NCBI GenBank assembly: GCA_014859445.1
Contig: JACUUC010000010.1
Location: forward strand, 22,672-86,671
DNA: 64,000 nt
From: Bacterioplanes sp.
Lineage (GTDB): Bacteria; Pseudomonadota; Gammaproteobacteria; Pseudomonadales; Oceanobacteraceae
Reading direction: 5' to 3'
Positions 17,935 through 26,041 of the stretch are shown piece after piece (positions within the stretch are counted from its first letter, which is position 1; each line of letters begins with the position of its first letter). The notes below the pieces were generated by a model. The model made no database searches, was not told the DNA's origin, and saw only the letters and a list, made by a program, of their open reading frames with translations. The position numbers and the translations under genes are program-made.

Positions 17935-19734
17935 ATGCGTTCTATGTCATCCCTACCAGATCATCAGCCGACTCAATGGCGTGTCCGAGTTTGGTTCGCC
18001 GCATTGTGGCCTTACCTGATGGAATACCGAGGCCGAGTGTTATTGGCGTTGCTGTGTTTGGTCTTGGCGAAAGTAGCCAGCGTCAGCTTGCCCTTCTTGT
18101 TGAAGCATCAAGTGGATCATTTAACGGCCATTGACGACGTAGCGGAGCAGTGGTGGCTTTGGTTTCCGTTAGGATTGTTAATTGCCTACGGTGCCGTACG
18201 CTTTTTGAATGTGTTTATCGGAGAAGTGCGAGACGTGATTTTTGGTCGTGTCACGGAGCGCGCCATGCGACGCATGTCATTGCGTTTGTTTGAACACTTG
18301 CATCGCTTGAGTTTGGATTTTCATCTTGATCGACAAACGGGGGCGTTGCAACGCGATATTGAACGAGGGACTCAAGGCATCAGTTTTTTGCTGCGTTTTT
18401 TGGTGTTTAACATCGTTCCTACGTTATTAGAATTGGCCTTAGTGATCGGCTTGTTGTGGTACAACTATCCTCCCATTTTCGCCTTAGTAACCGCGATGGC
18501 CGTGGTTGTGTATGTGGCTTTTTCAATTAAGTTGACCGAGTGGCGCACGCGCTTTGTTCGAGAAGCCAATGCCATGGATTCGCAAACACACACGCGCGCG
18601 CTAGACAGTTTGTTGAATTATGAAACGGTCAAGTATTTTACTGCGGAGCAGCGAGAATCGCAGCAGTACGATCAATCGTTGGCTCAGTGGGAGCAGGCGC
18701 GACAAAAAAATCGTTGGTCATTGTTTAGCCTCAACTCGGGTCAGGCGTTGATCATCAGTGTGGCCATGGCGTCGATGTTGATGGCCGCAACCTACTATGT
18801 GTTGATCGGGACCATGAGTGTTGGCGATTTTGTGTTGGTCAACGCCTTTATGTTCCAGCTGTTTTTGCCCTTAAATTTTTTGGGTTTCGTGTATCGAGAA
18901 ATCAAAGCCTCGATGGCCAATATTGAACGCATGTTTGAATTACTCGATGTCCAGCCGACGGTGCCTGATGACGGTCAGAACACCTTGCAACTGCGAGGGG
19001 GCGAGGTGCGTTTTGAACAAATCTTTTTTGCGTATCATGCTCAACGGCCCATTCTACATGGATTGAACTTAACCATTCCTGCCGGAAAAACGCTGGCGAT
19101 AGTCGGGGGCAGTGGTGCTGGTAAATCCACGTTAACTCGTTTGTTGTATCGTTTTTATGACCCTCAGCAAGGGCGCATACTCATTGATGGGCAACCGATT
19201 AGCGATGTGAAACAAGCTGAGCTGAGGCAAGCATTGGGTATGGTGCCTCAAGATACGGTGTTATTTAATGACACGTTAAAAAACAATGTTCTTTATGCGC
19301 GACCCGACGCCAGCGACGATGAGGTTATGCAGGTATTGCAATTGGCGCAGTTGCAGCACTTGCTGACACTCAGTCCTAACGGCTGGGATACCTTGGTGGG
19401 TGAGCGAGGCTTAAAATTATCGGGTGGTGAGAAGCAACGTCTTGCGATAGCCCGTATGTTATTAAAGCGACCTGCTATTATGCTGTTTGACGAAGCCACC
19501 TCTTCGCTCGATTCGCAAACCGAGCAAGAGATCATGTTCGCGATTCGTCGTATCTCAGAAGGTCATACGGCATTGATTATTGCTCATCGGTTATCGACCG
19601 TGGTCGATGCCGATAGCATCGCGGTCATGGAAGCAGGTCAAATTGTGGAGCAGGGTACGCATCAGCAGCTCATGGCGTTGCAGGGTCGATATCACCAGTT
19701 GTGGCAAATGCAGCAAGGACAACAAAGCGAATAG
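17935..19734 (+). CDS. Atm1/HMT1-type ABC transporter (fused permease-ATPase)
   Basis: A 599-residue half-transporter: six membrane helices in residues about 25-310, then a nucleotide-binding domain with GGSGAGKSTLTR (Walker A), the Q-loop VPQDTVLF, LSGGEKQRLAIAR (signature) and LFDEATSSLD (Walker B). The arrangement TVKYFTAEQRE in the permease and FLFDEATSSLD context match the Atm1/HMT1 group, which exports glutathione-linked sulfur or metal species; the substrate here is an inference. The ATG at 17935 has an AAGAG ribosome site; an earlier in-frame ATG at 17890 would overlap the divergent porin start region. Likely first gene of a transcript with xni. Confidence 0.88.
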   Translation: MRSMSSLPDHQPTQWRVRVWFAALWPYLMEYRGRVLLALLCLVLAKVASVSLPFLLKHQVDHLTAIDDVAEQWWLWFPLGLLIAYGAVRFLNVFIGEVRDVIFGRVTERAMRRMSLRLFEHLHRLSLDFHLDRQTGALQRDIERGTQGISFLLRFLVFNIVPTLLELALVIGLLWYNYPPIFALVTAMAVVVYVAFSIKLTEWRTRFVREANAMDSQTHTRALDSLLNYETVKYFTAEQRESQQYDQSLAQWEQARQKNRWSLFSLNSGQALIISVAMASMLMAATYYVLIGTMSVGDFVLVNAFMFQLFLPLNFLGFVYREIKASMANIERMFELLDVQPTVPDDGQNTLQLRGGEVRFEQIFFAYHAQRPILHGLNLTIPAGKTLAIVGGSGAGKSTLTRLLYRFYDPQQGRILIDGQPISDVKQAELRQALGMVPQDTVLFNDTLKNNVLYARPDASDDEVMQVLQLAQLQHLLTLSPNGWDTLVGERGLKLSGGEKQRLAIARMLLKRPAIMLFDEATSSLDSQTEQEIMFAIRRISEGHTALIIAHRLSTVVDADSIAVMEAGQIVEQGTHQQLMALQGRYHQLWQMQQGQQSE

Positions 19735-19762
19735 CCGCAAAACGAGACTAGGAGGGTGCTTG

Positions 19763-20530
19763 ATGAAATTACTGATCGTGGATGCCATGAACTTGATCCG
19801 CCGCATGTACGCTGCTGCAGAGGGTTCGGCGACGCAACTGGACGCCACTCAGAGTCGTTGTTTAGCGGCCATTGATCGCAATATTGAGGCTTTGCAAGCC
19901 ACCCATGTCGTCATGGTGTTTGAGCAGCATGGGGATACTTGGCGACATCAACTGTATGCGGATTACAAACTAGGACGTAAGCCGATGCCCGAAGCGCTGG
20001 CACACGCTTTGCCGGATGTGCGCCGCTATTTCGAACAAGCGGGCATTGCCAGTTTGTACATTCCGCATTGGGAAGCCGATGATGTCATTGCCACCTTGGC
20101 CAATAAAGCGGCGCTTACCGGCGTCGATGTGGTGATCATGTCAACGGACAAAGGATTCTGTCAGTTGGTCAATGCTCGCATACGGGTGCGTAATCATTTT
20201 GAGCGTTTTGACTGGGATGAGGAGCGCGTTACAGAACGCTTTGCCCTTCGTCCGAGCCAATTGGTCGATTTTTGGGCGATGACGGGAGATAGCACCAATC
20301 ATTTGCCAGGTGTTGCTGGGATCGGTCCGAAAACCGCGGGACAGTTATTAGACCAGCATCAGGAGCTCGATCGTATTTTTTGCGCGCTGCCAGAATTGGA
20401 AGAGCGTTGGCAGCAGGCCTTGCAGAAGCATTGGCAAGACGCGCTATTAACTCGTGTGTTAGCGCGTCTGCGGCTTGATGTGCCATTAGGTATCCACTTA
20501 CGGGATTTGCGTTGTCGAAAAGCACATTGA
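19763..20530 (+). CDS. xni: Flap endonuclease Xni (ExoIX)
   Basis: A 255-residue 5'-3' exonuclease-fold protein similar to E. coli Xni in length and motifs: LLIVDAMNLIRRMY, WEADDVIATLA, VVIMSTDKGFCQLV and the helix-three-turn-helix block GVAGIGPKTAGQLL. Xni cuts DNA flaps during replication and repair. The ATG at 19763 has a strong AGGAGGG ribosome site and begins with the conserved LLIVDAMNL strand; upstream in-frame codons are a shadow of the ABC gene. It follows the ABC exporter by 28 bases. Confidence 0.92.
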   Translation: MKLLIVDAMNLIRRMYAAAEGSATQLDATQSRCLAAIDRNIEALQATHVVMVFEQHGDTWRHQLYADYKLGRKPMPEALAHALPDVRRYFEQAGIASLYIPHWEADDVIATLANKAALTGVDVVIMSTDKGFCQLVNARIRVRNHFERFDWDEERVTERFALRPSQLVDFWAMTGDSTNHLPGVAGIGPKTAGQLLDQHQELDRIFCALPELEERWQQALQKHWQDALLTRVLARLRLDVPLGIHLRDLRCRKAH

Positions 20531-20596
20531 ATCCGGTTTAGCGGTTGTTGATACGGTATGATTTGACTAAAATCATCGCCTTTTGGAGTGCAGCTC

Positions 20597-21016
20597 GTGT
20601 CGATCAATATCAAAGTTCGTGGTTACCATCTCGACATTTATCGTCACGTCAATAATGGTCGTTATCTGGAGTTCCTTGAAGAAGGGCGTTGGGATTATTT
20701 TGACCGCCATCGCTTCATTCCGTTGTTTGAATCGTTGCAGCTGGCGTTTGTGGTTGCCAATATCAATATCAATTACCGTCGTCCTGCGTACGTTGATGAA
20801 GTGATTCAAGTACAAACTCGATTGCAACGTATCGGTCAAAAAAGTGGCCAAATGTTACAGCAGGTTTGGTTATTAAATGAGGCCGGCGAGACCGATGCGT
20901 TGATTGCTGATGCCACGATCACCTTTTGTTTGATGGACGACGCCACACAGCGTGCGGTTCAAATTCAGGGTGAGCTGCGCTCGATTTTGGAAACCATGCT
21001 AGAGGAAGGGTTATGA
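20597..21016 (+). CDS. fadM: Long-chain acyl-CoA thioesterase FadM
   Basis: A 139-residue hot-dog fold thioesterase. The N-terminal block IKVRGYHLDIYRHVNNGRYLEFLEEGRWD is nearly the same as in E. coli FadM (quoted here in two parts: IKVRGYHLDIYRHVNN and RYLEFLEEGRWD), and AFVVANININYRRPAY follows. The Asp of HLDIY is the catalytic residue of the 4-hydroxybenzoyl-CoA thioesterase clan. FadM hydrolyses long-chain acyl-CoA during beta-oxidation. Start is taken as GTG at 20597, because the GGAG at 20585-20588 is 8 bases upstream of it but overlaps the alternative GTG at 20588. It overlaps miaE by an ATGA. Confidence 0.9.
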   Translation: MSINIKVRGYHLDIYRHVNNGRYLEFLEEGRWDYFDRHRFIPLFESLQLAFVVANININYRRPAYVDEVIQVQTRLQRIGQKSGQMLQQVWLLNEAGETDALIADATITFCLMDDATQRAVQIQGELRSILETMLEEGL

Positions 21017-21627
21017 GCATTGATCCGGTATTGCAGGAAATCCATACCTTTTTGGGTTGTGAAACCCCCGACGCTTGGATTCAAGAAGCACTGCGTCATC
21101 CTGCGGTGTTACTCATTGACCATGCCAATTGCGAAAAGAAAGCAGCGAATACCGCCATGAGTTTGCTGTATAAACACTTGGATCGCGACGATTTATTGAA
21201 AAAAATGAGTCAATTGGCACGTGAAGAATTGCTGCATTTTGAGCAAGTCATTGCCATTATGAAAGCGCGGAAAATTCAATATAAAAACCTAACGCCATCG
21301 CGATACGCTGCTGCTTTACGGCAAGAAGTTCGGCAGGGTCAAGAAGAGCTAATCGATGTGTTGATTATTGGTGCATTTATTGAAGCACGATCTTGCGAAC
21401 GTTTTGCTAAGTTGGCGCCTTATCTTGATGAGGAGCTGGCAAAATTCTATCGCTCGTTATTGCGTTCAGAAGGCCGTCACTATCAGGATTACTTAGCCTT
21501 GGCTGAGTTGTACTCAAAACAACCCATTAACGATCGCGTCGACCACTTTCGAGTGATCGAACGCCATTTAATCGAGTCAGAAGACAGCGAGTTTCGCTTT
21601 CACAGCGGCGTGCCAGCGGTTGCTTAG
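21013..21627 (+). CDS. miaE: tRNA-(ms2io6A)-hydroxylase MiaE
   Basis: A 204-residue diiron hydroxylase of the MiaE family, which hydroxylates the isopentenyl group of the modified A37 in tRNAs. The metal ligands are visible in two helices: E and H in EELLHFEQV and E/H in SEGRHYQDY, with GAFIEARSCERF between them. The ATG overlaps the fadM stop (ATGA), so translation is coupled. Length is typical. Confidence 0.93.
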   Translation: MSIDPVLQEIHTFLGCETPDAWIQEALRHPAVLLIDHANCEKKAANTAMSLLYKHLDRDDLLKKMSQLAREELLHFEQVIAIMKARKIQYKNLTPSRYAAALRQEVRQGQEELIDVLIIGAFIEARSCERFAKLAPYLDEELAKFYRSLLRSEGRHYQDYLALAELYSKQPINDRVDHFRVIERHLIESEDSEFRFHSGVPAVA

Positions 21628-21646
21628 TAGGGCTTATTCAGCCCTA
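21628..21646. terminator. Hairpin after miaE
   Basis: TAGGGCT, loop TATTC, AGCCCTA: a perfect 7-bp stem beginning at the first base after miaE and 27 bases beyond the stop of the convergent small gene. No T-run follows on either strand, so terminator function is tentative. Confidence 0.35.
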
Positions 21647-21673
21647 AAATGAGTTAGACCGCTCGGCTGCCGT

Positions 21674-21850
21674 TTACTGACTTGCACGAATGATCTTTAA
21701 GCACACATCCGCGGTGGTTTGATACTCCATTTCATCGATATATCCAGCTTGAAGGTCGCGCTGTGCTTGCGCTAAGCGCGCTTCAGCGTCCTTGAGATCG
21801 GTATAACGACGATTGGCTTCGAGAGCACGTTTCATAGTGATGGCGGTCAT
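21674..21850 (-). CDS. 58-residue small protein
   Basis: A short gene that a length cut-off would miss. It starts ATG at 21850 behind a near-perfect AAGGAGTG ribosome site 5 bases upstream, and encodes 58 residues beginning MTAITMKRALEANRRYTDLK and ending LKIIRASQ. The central part (DLKDAEARLAQAQRDLQAGY) is strongly helical and heptad-like, suggesting a short coiled coil; the following YIDEMEYQTTADV looks like a helical turn. No membrane segment or signal. The function is unknown; it could be an oligomerising small protein. It is convergent with miaE. Confidence 0.6.
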   Translation of the reverse strand: MTAITMKRALEANRRYTDLKDAEARLAQAQRDLQAGYIDEMEYQTTADVCLKIIRASQ

Positions 21851-22114
21851 GTAGTCACTCCTTGGACGGTTAGGACATGCGAGTCGCGTCAGGTACTGCG
21901 GTGAACCGTTAGCGACACGTTATTACAGTTACAGAAAGAATAGCGTTACTGGCAATATTTTCTTGCCGTTTGTCGACAATGTGAGTCGATATTGGCCGTT
22001 TTGTTCCTAAATAGCATTGAACATGGGTTGTTCTTTTGTTGGACTCGGTCATTCTGTCCGGCATGGCTTTACGGTAGTATCTGACAGAATCAACAATAAA
22101 AAGAGCAAAATACC

Positions 22115-23032
22115 ATGACGGCTGCAGTTTCTTTGTCCGATCAATGTACGACGCTAATGACGGATTTAACGCCTTGGCAAGTCGGCCAATCACATGTTCT
22201 GGCGGGTTTACACCGTCAAGGTCGTCCTGAAAAACATCATCTTCATTTTTTGCATGGCAACGGCTTTTGTGGCTTAACCTTGGCGCCAATGGCCGCTGCG
22301 CTCCCTTCTGACTGGTCGTTGACACTGACGGATGTGCCTGGTCATGGACGTTCATCGCAACCGAACGACCAGATGCCGAACTGGCAGGGCATGGCCGCGT
22401 CAATTGCGGCCGCATTGCAGGAAAATAATCATCAGCGCGGCATGACTCAGCCCATGATTGGTGTTGGTCATTCGATGGGCGGTGTCTTAACGCTCTTGAT
22501 GGCGGTACAACAGCCAGATCTATTTTCTCGCATTGTGTTAATGGACCCCGTGTTGTTTACCCCTGAAATTGTCTTGATTCAGCGTATGATGAGAGCGACG
22601 GGGTTTTGGCGACGTACCGCGTTGGTTAAGAAGGTTGCCGCGCGGCGAGCGCAGTGGCCAAGTCGAGAGTCAATGCACCTTGATTTGCAACGAAAATCGC
22701 TATACGCCGATTGGCACCCAAGTGCGTTGCAGGCCTTTGTTCAACATGGTGCCAGCGAACAGGCCGATGGCGTATCGTTGGCGTGTTCGCCAAGCTGGGA
22801 GGCCAGTATTTTTGGTTCTTATCCACGTGGTCTCTGGGCCGCCGTTGATCGCGTGCGCATCCCCGTGGATATTTGGGTGGCTGAACAAAGCTACCCCTTT
22901 ATCGCCAAGGCGGCACGAAAAGCCAGTCAGGCCAATCCGAATATTCGCTGGCAACGCTTCGGTCAGCGCCATTGTTTTCCCATGGAGCAACCTGAGGCCT
23001 CAGCGGCCTTGCTGCAGAGCGTATTGAAATAA
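22115..23032 (+). CDS. Alpha/beta hydrolase
   Basis: A 305-residue cytoplasmic alpha/beta hydrolase. Landmarks: the oxyanion loop HFLHGNGFCG, the DVPGHGRSS strand turn, the nucleophile elbow GVGHSMGGV with Ser as nucleophile, an Asp region near VDIWVAEQ and the terminal His in QRHCFPMEQP. The substrate is not readable; esterase or thioesterase are typical. It is a single gene with an AAGAG ribosome site and a 264-base upstream spacer shared with the divergent small gene; that spacer shows no other feature. Confidence 0.85.
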   Translation: MTAAVSLSDQCTTLMTDLTPWQVGQSHVLAGLHRQGRPEKHHLHFLHGNGFCGLTLAPMAAALPSDWSLTLTDVPGHGRSSQPNDQMPNWQGMAASIAAALQENNHQRGMTQPMIGVGHSMGGVLTLLMAVQQPDLFSRIVLMDPVLFTPEIVLIQRMMRATGFWRRTALVKKVAARRAQWPSRESMHLDLQRKSLYADWHPSALQAFVQHGASEQADGVSLACSPSWEASIFGSYPRGLWAAVDRVRIPVDIWVAEQSYPFIAKAARKASQANPNIRWQRFGQRHCFPMEQPEASAALLQSVLK

Positions 23033-23168
23033 GCGCATTTTCTTGGGTAAAACCTTTGTCAAATAAAAAAGGGTAAGCTATTGTGAGATGGTTTGTTGGC
23101 CTCGGCCAAATAAACATTCGCGGAGCAATCCATACCTTTAGCCGTCAAGAGATAACGAGTAGGACTCT

Positions 23169-23633
23169 ATGAACATGGAGATTCAGGCAGCGCTCGATGT
23201 TGCCGATGAGACTGATTCATTTCTGCAAATTACCGATGTTATTTTCGATCTAGAAGCCGAGCAAGGCTATCCGCAGCTCAATGAAGCGGAGCAAACGGTC
23301 TTTCTAATCGACCACCTGTTACGAGAAATGGACAACGGTGGTTTCGACCAATTTATGCATCATGAAGCGGGCGCTCGTGCACAAGACACGGTCTTTGCGT
23401 TAGAGCGCATTCGGGCAAAAGAAAGCCAAGCCATTCTTGATCGCTTGATCGATCTATTCCCTAATCGCTTAGTACCGGTTGATGAGGACGAGCGTATCGC
23501 CTTGTTTGATCAATTGGAGCGAGAAATGACCGATGACATTACGCAATTGAATGAGCATTTTCATGAAACTGGGGAAAACCTTGTTGAATTGACGCTGAAA
23601 TACGTTGCGAAACACATCAAAGATTTTCGTTGA
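23169..23633 (+). CDS. DUF4375 (DMP19-like) protein
   Basis: A 154-residue acidic, all-helical protein. The block VFLIDHLLREMDNGGFDQFM matches the DUF4375 family, whose studied member DMP19 of Neisseria mimics DNA and binds a repressor. The high Asp/Glu content here would fit DNA mimicry but is not proof. The ATG at 23169 has an AGGA 5-8 bases upstream; a second ATG two codons later is possible. It is a monocistronic-looking gene. Confidence 0.7.
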   Translation: MNMEIQAALDVADETDSFLQITDVIFDLEAEQGYPQLNEAEQTVFLIDHLLREMDNGGFDQFMHHEAGARAQDTVFALERIRAKESQAILDRLIDLFPNRLVPVDEDERIALFDQLEREMTDDITQLNEHFHETGENLVELTLKYVAKHIKDFR

Positions 23634-23737
23634 ATGACCAGAATCACACCGCATGCAGTGGATACTGAGTATTCACTGTCTGTGAATGTGAAAGACAACC
23701 GCTCACCACGATAACAATAAATAATAGGATTAAAATC

Positions 23738-24307
23738 ATGTTACGTTTCCTCACCGCACTTGTTGTAGTGTTTAGTTTGGCATCAGCCAGTGTTGCTGAT
23801 CCGGTTCGTACCATTGGCGGTGTTGAATTGCCGGTGCATCTTCAGTGGCAGCAGCACGATTGGACGCTGAATGGCGCAGGCATACGCAACAAAATGTTTA
23901 TGGATTTATACGTCGCTTCATTGTACGTGGCGCAGCCATCAACGGATGGTGCGACCATTATCGCCGCTGATGAGCCGATGATGATTCGCTTGCACATCAC
24001 CTCCAGCATGATTACTGGAAAGCGTATGGCGGATTCCACTCGTGATGGATTTGTTCGTGCAACGGGTGGCAATTTGGCTCCGATTGAAGAGGATGTGAAT
24101 GAATTGATTCGCGCCTTTGGTGATGATGTGAATCAAGGCGATGTGTTTGATTTAGTCTATGAACCGGACACCGGCGTGACGGTCTACCATAATGGTGTTG
24201 CTAAATCGAATGTGTCTGGATTGAGCTTTAAGCAAGCGCTATTTGGCATTTGGCTGTCGGATAACCCTGTACAAAAGAGCCTACGCAAAGCCATGTTAAA
24301 CGGATGA
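23738..24307 (+). CDS. Chalcone-isomerase-fold secreted protein
   Basis: A 189-residue protein with a signal peptide ending SASVAD, then the chalcone-isomerase-like fold of the Chalcone_3 family: VRTIGGVELPVHL, NGAGIRNKMFMDLYVASLYV, and the late segment FKQALFGIWLSDNPVQKSLR. Bacterial members are periplasmic, and some bind fatty acids; catalysis of chalcone isomerisation is not expected. Good ribosome site (TAGGAT). Single gene. Confidence 0.85.
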   Translation: MLRFLTALVVVFSLASASVADPVRTIGGVELPVHLQWQQHDWTLNGAGIRNKMFMDLYVASLYVAQPSTDGATIIAADEPMMIRLHITSSMITGKRMADSTRDGFVRATGGNLAPIEEDVNELIRAFGDDVNQGDVFDLVYEPDTGVTVYHNGVAKSNVSGLSFKQALFGIWLSDNPVQKSLRKAMLNG

Positions 24308-24402
24308 CGCAAGCCGTGTGCTCACGATCGTCAATGCCTGGTTAGGGGCATGTGGCTCTCTGTTGCATAAAGTGTTTTATTGGCGACCTAGGATGGTAAG
24401 TC

Positions 24403-26001
24403 ATGTTTGACGCAGAACCCGTTACGTTGAAAGATTCGTTATTGGATCCCATTACTCTGCTCGTTGTGGATGACGATGAGTCGGTTCTGCAAGTCACGCG
24501 ATTGATTTTATCGCGCTATCGGTTCGCCAATAAGTCATTGCGTATTCTGCAAGCCAATAGCGCTCATCAAGCACGCCAGTTGTTGTCTGAGTATCCAGAT
24601 ATCGCGGTGGTGTTGCTGGATGTGGTGATGGAAACCGATGACGCGGGTTTGCAGCTGGTTAGCCATATTCGTCAGTATTTAGGAAATCACCGAGTTCGTA
24701 TTGTTCTGCGAACTGGGCAGGCGGGGTTTGCACCGGAGCACGAGGTGGTGCAAAACTACGACATTAATGATTATCTCTCTAAATCCGAAGCCACCAGTCA
24801 ACGTTTGCAGTTGTCCCTCACCACCGCCATACGAAGTTATCGAGACATTGTCGCTGCGGAGCAGCTGGCGAAACAACTGGTTAAGGCCGACCAAGCCTCC
24901 ATCGCGAAAACGCGTTTTTTAACCCATATGAGCCATGAGATTCGCACACCATTGAATGGCCTAGTGGGGACGATCGGTTTGCTGGCTCAATCTTCCTTAT
25001 CCGCGGAACAGCAGCAATGGTTGGATGATGCCCAGCATGCGGCTCAAGCTTTGTTAGCCATTGTGGATGATGTGTTGGACATGGCCAAGATTGAGGCCGG
25101 CAAGCTGTCATTGAACCCTCAGTCGTTTTCGTTGGCGCAACTTGTACGTGAAGTGAGTGCCGTATTTGCCGCCAATATTCAGCAAAAAAACATCGATTTT
25201 GACTGCCACTTCGCAGTGGATGAGCGTATTTGGTTGTTGGCGGACAGTAATCGCATTCGTCAAATTTTGATGAACTACTTGAGTAATGCCTTAAAATTCA
25301 CTCCGAAAGGTGGACGCATTCAGCTGCATGTGGCCTTGCAGGCAGACGAAGACGTCATCAAGCACGCACAGTTAGTTGTGCATGTGATTGATTCCGGTGT
25401 TGGTATTCAGCCAGAGGCCATGAATCGACTATTTCAAGAGTTTGAGCAAGAGCATGTGGCCGTTGCCAGTGAGTTTGGTGGCTCAGGTTTGGGGTTGAAT
25501 TTGTGTCGGCAATTAGCCAATTTGCTTGGTGGCGAGGTCGGAGCCAGTAGTGTGCCTGAGCAGGGGAGTGATTTTTGGTTGCGTATTCCTGTTCAGTTAA
25601 GCCAGCCTGCGACGCCAGAAAAAAACGTGCAAGGTGACTTTCAAGGCTGGTTGGTGGCGGTGTGTGAAGATGATCAAACCAGTCGGCGTGTGTTGCAGCG
25701 TGTGTTGGAGCAGCAAGGCGCGAAAGTGCTTGCCTTTGAACATGGTGGTGATTTGCTGCAAGCGCCAGGCTTGCAAGATGTTCATGTGTTTCTACTGGAT
25801 TGTCATATGCCGGTACAAGATGGTTTTGCCACCAGTCAATGCCTGCGAGAGCAAGGCATCAGCGCCCCCATTGTCGCCCTGACCGCTGGCGTAACCGATC
25901 ATGAACGCAATCGATGCTTCGCCAGCGGTATGAATGATGTGATTGGCAAACCGGTTGAATTAAACACCCTAAAAGCACGGTTATTATCCCTAGTGCATTA
26001 A
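24403..26001 (+). CDS. Hybrid sensor histidine kinase (REC-HisKA-HATPase-REC)
   Basis: A 532-residue soluble hybrid kinase with no membrane segment. Order: receiver domain (phospho-acceptor Asp73 in LLDVVMETD), dimerisation helices with His178 in HMSHEIRTPLNG, ATPase domain (NYLSNALKFTPKGG, DSGVGI, GGSGLGLNL), and a C-terminal receiver with Asp466 in LLDCHMPVQDG. The N-terminal receiver, with IVLRTGQAGFAPE and YDINDYLSKSE, resembles receivers that precede DUF3369 domains. Input would come from phosphorylation of the first receiver rather than from a classical sensor. No partner regulator is adjacent, so the output target is unknown. Confidence 0.92.
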   Translation: MFDAEPVTLKDSLLDPITLLVVDDDESVLQVTRLILSRYRFANKSLRILQANSAHQARQLLSEYPDIAVVLLDVVMETDDAGLQLVSHIRQYLGNHRVRIVLRTGQAGFAPEHEVVQNYDINDYLSKSEATSQRLQLSLTTAIRSYRDIVAAEQLAKQLVKADQASIAKTRFLTHMSHEIRTPLNGLVGTIGLLAQSSLSAEQQQWLDDAQHAAQALLAIVDDVLDMAKIEAGKLSLNPQSFSLAQLVREVSAVFAANIQQKNIDFDCHFAVDERIWLLADSNRIRQILMNYLSNALKFTPKGGRIQLHVALQADEDVIKHAQLVVHVIDSGVGIQPEAMNRLFQEFEQEHVAVASEFGGSGLGLNLCRQLANLLGGEVGASSVPEQGSDFWLRIPVQLSQPATPEKNVQGDFQGWLVAVCEDDQTSRRVLQRVLEQQGAKVLAFEHGGDLLQAPGLQDVHVFLLDCHMPVQDGFATSQCLREQGISAPIVALTAGVTDHERNRCFASGMNDVIGKPVELNTLKARLLSLVH

Positions 26002-26041
26002 GGTGCGTGCCTGAATCTGGCGATATGTGCACCTGTTGCGA

